Assembly (NCBI GenBank): GCA_029964075.1 | Contig: CM057130.1 | Span: 7,192,001 to 7,256,000, forward strand | DNA from: Patiria pectinifera | Lineage: Eukaryota; Echinodermata; Asteroidea; Valvatida; Asterinidae | Direction: 5' to 3' | DNA length: 64,000 nt | The notes under the pieces: generated by a model | What the model was told of the DNA's origin: nothing | Seen by the model: the letters and a program-made list of their open reading frames with translations, nothing else | Database searches by the model: none | Shown: piece by piece, positions 55,501-64,000 of the stretch | How positions within the stretch are numbered: position 1 is the first letter of the stretch | How the letters are laid out: the number at the start of each line of letters is the position of its first letter | Made by a program: the position numbers and the translations under genes

Positions 55501-58500
55501 GTGTAATTACGTAGTTCAATAGTCACACGTGTTCGAAGTCGTCTTTCAGTAACTACCAGGGCGTACTTGGTGAAGTTCTGCTACGGAATTGAAAAATATT
55601 ATCGGACAAGTTTGGCGACTCCGAGCGTGGTTTGTAAATGCAACTACACAATAACAATGATCAAAAGAGGGCGCCAAAAATGTGTGAAAATCGCTATACC
55701 GAACGATCGCTATTACAAACAGTTTCTGTGGATCCCACGATGTTCGTTATAGCGACGTTCCACTGTACCTTGTATTTACATGCAAAATGCAACTTGTGTT
55801 ATTGTGAGTTTTTGTTTTTAGGACAGAGAGAAAGGTTCATGTTCTATGCCAAAAGAGGTTTTTTTTGTGAGATTATATTGATATCTTGCGTGTTTTACCT
55901 TGTACGGAAGATTGGCGGACAACTGTAACGTAACTGATCAAGATTTTCTGGCAATGCTTTAAAGTGATAAGAGAAATTGAGAAATGTTATACAGCCATTC
56001 CATGGTGACTCGCGTGACATTTGAACAAAATGTAAAGTTTTAATGCATTACTGTTGTTAACCTGGCATTTATTCAACTCAAATTAGCATGTATTTGAGTT
56101 AAGGCATTGTGAATCTATGGTTTAGTTATTATATGATTACATTAACATCGCTATTTTTTCATGTATCACAGTTTCTTTGACGTGACTCACGTGACAGGAT
56201 AGAAAAAGGGATTTTTGACATTCCTTGATTCAAATAGCTTTTCCTATGGATCTACCAGTGTTCTAAAAATTATTCTTACTGAACTTAGAACTTAATACCC
56301 TCACCCAATACATGCATAAGTTGTATTGTGCCAAATATCCCTCGTTGTAAGAAATAGCCTGAAGAAAATGTGACTCGCGTGACACAAATGCGTGACTCGC
56401 GTGACACAGTAGCTTTTCACTTTCACATTATAACTGTAATTTTAGTATAACAAATCAAATCATAATATTATATTAATAAAAATGATTTACCTGTGAATAC
56501 CTTATGAAAGAGTGCGAAAACTGCTATTTATCCCTTTACTTTGGCAAATGTTGGGGTGGAAATCTGGTTTAAACACAATATCCTTAACAATGACATGGAG
56601 ACAAAAAAATGTTTCGGAATTTAAGTTACGAAGTGATGTCATCAATCCACGGGTGATTATTTCAGGAAAACAGTTATAATTCTTGGTCATGTAGAGTCAC
56701 AGTTTCCTTAAAAGGTAAGAGCTGCAATTAATGATGCAGTTGTATAGGAATGTATACAGTACAGTCGAATCTCGTTGGTACAAACTCTGTTAATACAAAA
56801 TTCTGGTTATAACAAACATAAAGCCTTAGTCCCGACTGTGCATTAAATTATGTGCACAATGAATGGGACTCATGTTCCTCTTAATACAAAATTCTGATAT
56901 AACAAACTATTTGGCTAGGTCCGAACGAGTTTGTATTAACGAGACTCAACTGTATATATATACATTTGTAAAAAACTGATTCAATTTCTTGTTACATAAC
57001 TAATGCTTAAATTAAAGACTTAATTCCAATTCTATAATTTAATATGGCATTGTTTCTTTGTATTACATGTAAATGAAACATTCCTGGCTTCGCTTGTGAC
57101 CAGGCGCAGATCCTGAGGGGGTCAACCCCCCAGCTCTTTAAAAAAAAAAAATTCTCACACAAATTCCTAAAAAAATTAGTTGAAACCCCCTGCTGTGACA
57201 CTCCGAAAAATTATACTGGTCTAATGTCCGCCTGTTCAAAACACGGTACACCATCATGTAATGTGTTAAAAATCGTCGAATTAGAACAGCACCCCAATTG
57301 AAATTGGTACCAGCCCCCCGCTTGTTGATTTTACGAAGGCCAAGTGTCCGGAGAAAAACGTGTGTACATTTTCAGATTTTTTGGCTGATGAAACCCCCTG
57401 CAAAAATTCCTGATCCGCCCTGGTGACTCGTCGACATACATCTTGTGTGACTCGCGTGACATTCTTGAGATAGTTTTTTCTACAAGGAATGTAGAGCAAA
57501 TAAGAATATTCATACTTTTATTGATAGACCACCACTATTTCATTTACAAATATCAAACACTAGCTGAATCCCTCTCTAGTTATTAAGTAATCTGAAAAAA
57601 AGCCCTATTTTGTGACTCGCGTGACTTATTTTTGAGGGTGTTTTCACGATGAAATAGTGGGAAAATACTGAAGACATTTGGAAAAATTCTCAATGTTTTA
57701 TCAAATAGATTGGAATAGCTACCAAATGTATGCAGATAAAGCCCGATCTTATGAATGAGCTTCAATTACTTCCTCAGTTTGTGATTTATACCCCTGACCC
57801 TCCATTTTGCCCACAAAATTCATCCATGTTCAGGAGGCTGAAACTTTAAATCAAATGATTTATTTTAAAAAATCTTTTGAGATTTAGATGGTTTTAATAT
57901 TCCTCTTATCAAATATAACTGACAAACATTTATTCCTTTCACTTCAATTTTTGAGTTTGGTGATGACCCTTACATGGAATGGCTGTATATGTCAAAAAAA
58001 TTGTCAGTAAGTGAGCAATTACTGATGTACTATAATTTATTCAGCTGTATCCCATATCAAGATATGTCCTTTTTTTTTGTAATGTAAATGTTGTGGGATC
58101 CGTTCATAACCAATACGCCGTTATCAATTTCTTCCACAGGTCCGGCTTGACTGCACATTCCAGTACTTCTTGCGTCAGGAAGACTTGCAGGATCTTCACA
58201 ACACTTACGACATCCAGTACAAGGACATCCTGCGCACCAACGCCATCGATGAGCTGAAGGGCGCCACTGTGGACTTCACCACGCGCGACTTTGGCACAAA
58301 ACGGGCCGAGATTGAGAACACTCTGTTTGATGCCGTCAGGAAACGGCTGGGAGGAATCTGCTGCAAGCCGGGTTGTAAGAACTCGGCTGAAGGTGGGTGC
58401 TCAATATTTCAATGCTTCATATTTTTTTAAGGAATTAATACTCCTTCTCCAGCTAACAAATTGAACAAAGGCCTCTATGTCCGTGACTAGTCTGTGTGCA

Positions 58501-60190
58501 CAAGTACCCCCTCAACGGTAAGAAAGGGAGAGTTAGAACAGAGCACTGGGAGAGACATTCAAACGCATTGCTGACAACGCCTGCCGCTCACGCAAAGATG
58601 GCATTGTGGCATTGTGTATATTCAGAATATATTTTGTCGTTCATACTTGGCACCAGACATGCTTGAACCAATATACACATGTGGTGTGTCCTGTCCACTC
58701 CACTGTTGAAAGTGGTACAAAAAATGCCCTCTCTTGTTCAGGCATGGAGCCCATAGAAAGTGATTGAATTTTGTTCTATGACTGTTCAGGCAGCAGTAGG
58801 GTTTTTAGCAACTGTACTACATTGTATTACATTGTATTACATTGTATTACATTGATGAATCTATGAAAAAAAATACAGCGCTTGGTTCAGGGAGTAACAG
58901 GCAAGGCGGTTACAACGAATGGGTAACTTGATATTTGTTGGTACCTCGGGTATTCACATCATAGAATGGGGATGGTTTAACACAGGTGTACACAATAACT
59001 GACTGTAGATAGCCTCACTTTACACAGGCGTTGTTCGGTCAGTGCCGGATTTCATGGAGCAGTTCACCACATACAAGTGCTTCGATAATTTGGGCAATGT
59101 GTTCCAAAAATTTCAAGACGATAGATGCTATGAGGATAGATGCTATTCTGAATATACTCAAAGCCATAGTGTAGGCCTGCCCCGCTCGGGGTAGGTTTCA
59201 ACTCTGAAAGGGCACTACAATAGCATTTGTTTGAAGGAAACCTTGCAATCTCCCCAGAGACACCTCTAAAACTAGTTATTGTTAAAAGTAACGCACTTCA
59301 TTTTGTTGCGACAGGTTGTGAAGACGGGTGCAAGCCCGTGGAGGACTGCACCAAGGAAGACAAGGGGTTCTTTGCGGACGTCCGCTATTTCCAGTTGGGC
59401 TATGTGGACATCCCCGATGACGTCATCAGCCTCAACCTGCAGACTCTGACTCAGCTGGAAGATGGGTTCCGCGAAAAGTACATCCAGGAGGCCCAGCTCG
59501 CGAGGAAACTCACCGAAGAAGTTGTGAGTTGAATTCCTTGGAACAAAACAAGTGCAATCTGTGACAAGTTTGGCCATACAGTTTGCTTGACATGTGATAC
59601 GCGGTCTAATGGTTAAGGGGCACAACTAAGGCGCGATGGTACATTTACCATGTGACCCTGATGGGGCGCAAGACGCTTGTGTTCTTGGGCAGGACACTTT
59701 ACTACAATCGCCTCTCCCCATCCAGGATTACAAAATTGGAGATCTGTTGAAGGTAGAAACAAGATTGCAGCTACTGCAGACAAAAAAAAATTAGTCTCCT
59801 GGCTTGATGATCAAGGTTAATAATTTTGAAGCGCTTTTTGAGTATAAAGCAGTTTATGAGCGCCACATTATGAACTACTTCAAAACGGAGCGTTTTGTTT
59901 TCATTTTTAAACAGGTGAAAAAAATTGAAAACTCGGCCGAGGAGATTTCCCAGAATGCCACAGCCCAAGCAGCGCTGACCCTATCTCAGGCAAATGCCGG
60001 GGCCCGAGCGATCGTGGAGGGTTCCTTCAACCGCGGCCTTGCCAAGATCTACACGGACCTCGGCATCACGGATCAAGACCAGAAAGCCTCGCTGAATTAC
60101 ATCCGGACGCTGCGGGACCAGGAGAACGCATTCTTGACGGTCAACTTCAATACCCTGGTGACTGGACCAGTCTATCGGGGACAGACATAG
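52515..60190 (+). CDS. Single-pass SPFH/Band-7 (prohibitin-like) protein, 337 aa, five exons
   Basis: Exons 52515-52625, 52926-53090, 58140-58392, 59315-59523 and 59915-60190 join in phase with GT-AG borders and end at a TAG. Residues 10-27 form a membrane anchor (CIAVVAIIVVVLILILVP). The SPFH core follows, with VNTDEVFTTGNYFIGIDYEF, a KIFP step and LEVRLDCTFQYFL, patterns typical of prohibitin and stomatin relatives. A cysteine-rich insert (Cys 166, 167, 171, 178, 182, 188) splits the domain. The C-terminus is helical and coiled-coil-like (ARKLTEEVVKKIENSAEEI, then Ala/Gln-rich). By family it would form membrane-associated oligomers; the compartment is unknown. I do not recognise an orthologue with an accepted name. 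Poly(A) signal at 60363. Confidence 0.87.
53994..54252. mobile_element. GGCCAAAAAAA-ended MITE, copy 2
   Basis: Reverse-orientation copy of 39532-39780. Ends ggccaaaaaaaataatagtt and actattattttttttttggcc-type, with the paired tctgcttccggtttccctac and gtaatcggaagcaga blocks. It lies in intron 2 of the SPFH gene. Confidence 0.82.
54298..54606 (-). pseudogene. Non-LTR retrotransposon fragment (C-terminal end of the reverse-transcriptase ORF)
   Basis: On the minus strand a single frame reads LRWSGHCVCM, LPRKVLFSQLSQGHRTRGGQ, RKCYKDTLKTSLKKCNINTA, one TAG, then a GDRASWRQLVHRG-type stretch and an Arg/Lys-rich end. The RWxGHxxRM...LPxxLLxxxLxxGxRxxGGQ...RYKDxLK signature is characteristic of the tail following the RT domain of LINE-type elements. 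The rest of the element is absent. Intron 2 of the SPFH gene, antisense. Confidence 0.85.
55351..55765. mobile_element. Pogo/Tigger-like MITE, copy 2
   Basis: After TA: CAGTGGAACGTTGCTATACC; before TA: ggtt-type right end tatagcgacgttccactg. The cgctataccgaacac unit is repeated three times at the left end. Located in SPFH intron 2. Confidence 0.75.
56762..56952. mobile_element. Pogo/Tigger-like MITE, copy 3
   Basis: After TA: CAGTCGAATCTCGTTGGTAC; before TA: gtattaacgagactcaactg. The ttaatacaaaattctg unit is repeated in its middle. Nested in the 2 kb element. Confidence 0.78.
57101..57422. mobile_element. hAT-like G/C-tract element
   Basis: The left end is CAGGCGCAGATCCTGAGGGG and the right end cctgatccgccctg, with tgaaacccc(cc)tgc blocks repeated at 57181 and 57390. 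No convincing 8-bp duplication; gtgac occurs on both sides but belongs to the host repeat. Nested in the 2 kb element. Confidence 0.5.
58393..59314 (+). other. SPFH intron 3, no embedded gene
   Basis: Contains the short tandem repeat at 58811 and a segment near 58495-58580 (caagtaccccctcaacggta, agagacattc) that also occurs at 24205-24275 inside the CASD1 gene. This is an unidentified dispersed repeat. Confidence 0.5.
58811..58854 (+). repeat. 10-bp tandem repeat (attgtattac)
   Basis: Three perfect and one partial unit of ATTGTATTAC. Intronic. Confidence 0.9.
59590..59745 (+). repeat. Decayed tRNA-derived SINE
   Basis: Head with gcggtctaatggttaaggg (A-box-like) and a ruined B box, followed by cttgggcaggacactttact, a body block common in marine-invertebrate SINEs. 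SPFH intron 4. Confidence 0.55.
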
Positions 60191-60362
60191 AACAGGCCAT
60201 AGTGGCCACAGTATACCAAAATCTTGTTTCTGGTTTAGTTGGTCAAACAGTGGAACAGTGGCCACAGAAAAAAAAAAATGAATTGGTTTTGGTGTTACAA
60301 CGTATCATTGAGAGTATGCTTCACTATATTTGGGCATTTGTGACCAAGAAGGGGAGGCCTTC

Positions 60363-60368
60363 AATAAA
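60363..60368 (+). terminator. Poly(A) signal of the SPFH gene
   Basis: AATAAA lies 173 bases past the stop codon. No other canonical signal intervenes. Confidence 0.65.
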
Positions 60369-60390
60369 AAAAACACGTTATTAGTACAAG

Positions 60391-61100
60391 TGTTTGAGTA
60401 TGAAGGTGATGTTTTATTGACACCCATTATTCCCCTCCCCCCCCCAAAAAAACCCTCCTCTCCCCCCCCCCCCAAAAAAAAACCCAACTGAAACATCTTA
60501 ACCTGTCTCCCACCAAATTAAAGTTTGGGTGGAAAACAACTTAGCTTAAACCAGAAACAAGATTTTTTTTTTTTTTTTAAAGTATTATCCTATCTTTATC
60601 CATTTATCACTTCGGCATCTGTCAGCAACTTCATTTTTCTGGCTCATGGATGTGTCTGGCATCACGATGGTGCATGTACAAAGCTAATGTACTTTCTGAG
60701 GTTGCCTGACTCTTCACTGATCCCAAGCATTTCCCTAAATGAACATCTGGACAGCTGATTTTGACATTTATGTCAATGTAAATAACAGGGAGGGGAAAAA
60801 ATTGCTCACAGATTTGAAGATATAGCAAGCGTCTTTATTTCTTCGACTGGATTATTTTTGAGGGAGCAATACAGTGCTATGATTGAATGACTTGACTACA
60901 GCTAGAATTGCACATATTCGTATGGAAGCCGCTGAAGCCACTTCTCAAAGACCCATGTTTTTAGATACGGCCTTACTTGAGGTCAGGTGATCCTCGGATT
61001 TCATTGTCAATGGAGGGCGCTCTTTCGAAATTTAATCCATCCAGGGACTTTACACGTAAGAAATTGGGAAGATTGTATCTGTCTCTGGAATTGCTAGGAT
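60391..61100 (+). other. Intergenic, low-complexity C and A tracts
   Basis: C/A tracts at 60430-60485 and a T tract at 60562-60580. No gene. At 60880-60975 there is weak similarity to the short hairpin MITEs at 26403 and 31264. Confidence 0.5.
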
Positions 61101-61102
61101 TA

Positions 61103-61247
61103 CAGTAGAACGCCACTATAACAAACATGATGGGGTCCATGAAAAAGTATTCATTATAGTGGTTGTTTGTTATAGTGATTGTACATTATAATAGAATTTG
61201 ATATTTCAGGAGCCGAAAGGGGTGTTCGTTATAGTGACGTTTGACTG
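61103..61247. mobile_element. Pogo/Tigger-like MITE, copy 4
   Basis: After TA: CAGTAGAACGCCACTATAAC; before TA: cgttatagtgacgtttgactg-type end. Internal tatagtggttgtttgttatagtga repeats the terminal motif. Confidence 0.78.
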
Positions 61248-61727
61248 TATATGATCCGCTTGATAAAATATGAAGAGCAGCTGCAATTTGTAGAGCATTT
61301 ATCCACCCACCAATGACCTTTTTTTCTATGAACTGTGTAATTACTTGCAATGTACTCGTCTATAGTTTTTTCAAAGATTTTTCTACCGAGTCTTCAGTGC
61401 CACTAAGAACACTCGTTCAGGCAACTGTAAGTTAGTTTTGTAACGCGGGTAGAAAATTTGTCAGTTTGTGATTGGCAATTTAGATTTCAGCTATAATTGC
61501 TATAAATGTTATGCTGATTCAGTTTTGGTAAATCAAAAGGTTTTTCCATTACGAGGCCTTCATCTTTACTGTATTGGTTTGTGCTGGTCCCAGAGAGCCG
61601 GCCTATTGTCCTCTATGTACCTATCTCACTGACTGACTGACTGTCACTTGTCAGCCGGGCAGTTCTATCTTATAGGGTTACCCCGTAACACCAATGAATA
61701 GGCAAAATCCAGCCCTTGAGTAGACCA
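61248..61727 (+). other. Intergenic, no gene
   Basis: Unique-looking AT-rich sequence; no motif recognised. Confidence 0.45.
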
Positions 61728-61970
61728 GGGCCCAATTTCACGGCGCTGCTAAGCACAAACATTTGCTTAGCACAAAAATAGTCTGGCTTATAAAAGCAGG
61801 TTACCAGCCAAAACTCCGAGAGATGTATACTGCTCGCAATTAGCATTCAGCTCTTGTTTGCTTAGCATGAAAATCACATGGAGTTTTGGCTGGTAACCTG
61901 CTTTTATAAGCCAGACTATTTTTGTGCTAAGCAAATGTTTGTGCTTAGCAGCGCCGTGAAATTAGGCCCA
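61728..61970. mobile_element. GGGCCCAATTTCA-type palindromic MITE, copy 2
   Basis: Almost perfect arms of about 90 bases: gggcccaatttcacggcgct ... ccagccaaaactcc, mirrored by ggagttttggctgg ... agcgccgtgaaattaggccc. The loop is about 60 bases. It is much better preserved than the copy at 37364-37590. Confidence 0.88.
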
Positions 61971-62985
61971 GATACATCCAGTGAGTAGCCATTTCGAATT
62001 GACGGAATAGAATGTATGCACTCTGGTGCCAGCTTTACTACGCTTGCTTTGTCCTTTTCCCCTTTTGAGGAAAAACTGGGCCTCTCTCTTTGACCTTTTT
62101 CAAAATGTGTTCAGCATTTATTCAAATTCATGTTCATATTCAGTGCTTTATCCCATGTACTAGTTGACATAGTTTAAAGAAATAATTCCTCGTTTATATT
62201 TTATATATTATAAGGACTTTGAAGTCGTCTGTTCCTGATTGTATCATTCAATAATGTGTAATTCATTCATATTTTCATAGGTATTCTCATGATGGGGTCA
62301 TAATTAGTACAGATTTACTCAGGTTTTTTTCATTTTAAGAAACTACCAAGTTAGAATGTATATACATTTGATGAGTTTTGTAACTACTAGTCCTAATTGT
62401 TAATACATAATCAATTTAAATTCTAAATAATTTAACACATGCTTCATTGAAATGGTGTGAAATACATTACTGTATATACTTTATTCACAACTTGGCCATA
62501 TTAGACTTCAGTTACCTGTTGTTAATAATAGACATAATTGCCAGCGCCTGGAGTACCTAATTGTTGGTATATACGTGCGCTATAAGACTCCGGTATTATT
62601 ATTATTATTAAATTGAGAGCGAGGTAAACTCATCATTTTTGGAACTTGCGAGTAGAAATGAAAAGCACTGAAATAAAAAAGTTCATTACAAATTAATATT
62701 ACCAGTCTGCTCTGATGAATAGTTTAAAATTTGTGAGTAAACATACCGTTTTGAACCACATTTAAAAAAAAAAATATTAAAGTGAGGCTTGGAACGCACT
62801 CCAATCATACAATAGGCTGGCACCATCCATTCAAAATTCAACAGTTTACAGCTTATAGAAGGGATTCAGGGAACATGATCAAAAATGGCTTCCGTGTGAA
62901 TAAGGTGTATTGTATAAAGTAAAAAATTTTGAGACAATATTTTCATAAACCTGGGTAAAATTATTTGGTCAATTATCCTGTTATA
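61971..62985 (+). other. Intergenic, no gene
   Basis: AT-rich. The segment ending in a (TTA)n run at 62593-62610, preceded by gtgcgctataagactccgg, looks like the 3' end of a retroposon. Confidence 0.45.
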
Positions 62986-63461
62986 CAGGGTGGATAAAAA
63001 AAAAAGAAACCAAGATATCATTGCTACCGGTAATTGGAACAGAAGTAGGGCACATGTGAATCAAAGGAAGATATCCTCTGTTAGGGTTGAATCTCCTCTT
63101 TAAAATGAAACCCTGATCATGTCATTACATTCACGGCCAACTGAGCAGTGAGCTATTTTGTGAAAGGGTCTATTTAGAGAGTTACACCACTTTTCATGGT
63201 GAAATCACCTTTTTTCCCCACCTGCCTTGATTGGCAACCATAGCCTTTCACTCTGTGAACAAAAAAAGTGGCACACTTCTCTAAGTTACATAGACCCTTT
63301 CATAAAATCACTGCTCAGTCAACCGTGAATGTAATGACATGACCAGGGTGTCATTTTAAAGAGGGGATCAACCCTAACAGAGGATATCTCCCTTTGATTC
63401 ATATGTGCCCTACTTCTGTTCCAATTAGCAATATCTCGGTTTCGGGTTTTTTTTTTATCTG
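62986..63461. mobile_element. Long-arm TIR element (CAGGGTGGAT end)
   Basis: Arms of about 200 bases. aacagaagtagggcacatgt, agaggatatc-type blocks, tgtcattacattcac and actgagcagtga at the left are mirrored at the right. The loop is about 60 bases with aaaagtgg / ccactttt. The CAGGGTG start is shared with 71-678. No ORF. Confidence 0.82.
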
Positions 63462-64000
63462 TATACATGTAGTCCTGTCTTTATCTAGTACTTTGGATAA
63501 TTCTTCAAAGTTTTCAGCTCTTCTGCGAAAAGTTTGATGTGTTTGCAACACTTTTTTTCTAATTTTGATTATTTTCACTAGTACACCCTTTGTAGTTGAC
63601 TAATAAGTGGGCTGTTTATTTTATTCTTTTTTTTTTTGGTCTCCATAAAATAATCTGTGTATCATGTTGAGATTTGTAATTATTCAGGAAAAATAAGCGT
63701 GAAGTGTATTAAAATGTCATAGTTTGTAGTAAACAAAAAAGATAATCTGTATACATGTCTGTTTACAGAAATTCAATCTCAAAATAAGTAAGCAAACAAA
63801 CACATGAGTAAAATTAGGCTTTGCTAGCATCTAGGGAAAAGCCAAAGAATTACAGACACGAAACAGTTGTAGTATATCATATCATTGTCATTTAATTTCG
63901 TTTTCTCTTTCTTGTCATCCCTGATTTTTTGACATGTATCATACACTTTGTCAACGAAGCACTTAAAGATGTGTCAACACAAAGAATACAGAAATATTCT
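63462..64000 (+). other. Intergenic, no gene
   Basis: AT-rich sequence with no recognisable motif to the window edge. Confidence 0.45.

Larger units (their letters stand above)
55990..57987. mobile_element. 2.0 kb element with repeated GTGACTCGCGTGAC motifs
   Basis: Ends TACAGCCATTCCATG and CATGGAATGGCTGTA form an inverted pair with TA/TATA outside. Inside, GTGACTCGCGTGAC or one-base variants occur near 56004, 56173 (gtgactcacgtgac), 56371, 56390, 57449 and 57611. A cattttacaagg-type coding region is not seen; all frames are short. Two smaller elements (56762-56952, 57101-57422) are nested in it. It lies in intron 2 of the SPFH gene. Confidence 0.6.

Overview
Organism. The window is animal nuclear DNA from a draft assembly (one 500-N gap at 42650-43149). 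Genes have GT-AG introns, one region carries tandem intronless rhodopsin-like GPCRs, and tRNA-derived SINEs and short inverted-repeat transposons are everywhere. Lineage-specific single-exon GPCR expansions (described in sea urchin as 'surreal-GPCRs') plus a CASD1 orthologue fit an invertebrate deuterostome, most likely an echinoderm. That assignment is inference; species cannot be read from the sequence. Layout 1: 1-18.1 kb is a segmentally duplicated GPCR array. It has one minus-strand intact gene (1997-3028), one truncated plus-strand copy (5956-6621), and two plus-strand intact genes (8351-9355, 14657-15718). The first and last units are inverted copies of each other, flanks included, and both carry the same inverted-repeat transposon at the same relative place (71-678 and 16133-16810). 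Layout 2: 18.4-19.0 kb holds an unrecognised 209-codon ORF; 19.0-20.6 kb is empty to my eye. Layout 3: 21.9-42.4 kb, minus strand, is a CASD1-type sialate O-acetyltransferase gene. I placed about 20 exons, with most of the N-terminal SGNH domain and the entire membrane acyltransferase half. The extreme N-terminus is not visible and may lie in or beyond the assembly gap. Its introns hold many small transposons and one minisatellite. Layout 4: 42.6-52 kb is repeat territory: a foldback-type element with GC-rich 20-bp minisatellite ends (43.15-45.6 kb), a 3.1 kb element with TA-flanked ends (45.8-49.0 kb), a nested hairpin/transposon pair (49.5-50.5 kb) and a 1.2 kb element with arrays of a 20-bp perfect palindrome (50.7-51.9 kb). 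Layout 5: 52.5-60.2 kb, plus strand, is a five-exon gene for a 337-residue, single-pass SPFH/Band-7 (prohibitin-like) protein with a cysteine-rich insert. Its 5 kb intron 2 holds a non-LTR retrotransposon remnant, pogo-like MITEs and a 2 kb element with repeated GTGACTCGCGTGAC motifs. Layout 6: 60.4-64 kb is intergenic with three further inverted-repeat elements. How the parts relate: the GPCR array, the CASD1 gene and the SPFH gene show no functional link to each other; CASD1 and the SPFH gene are divergently oriented. The most unusual material is the set of structured, apparently non-coding elements between and inside the genes. No restriction, CRISPR or operon-like system is present.
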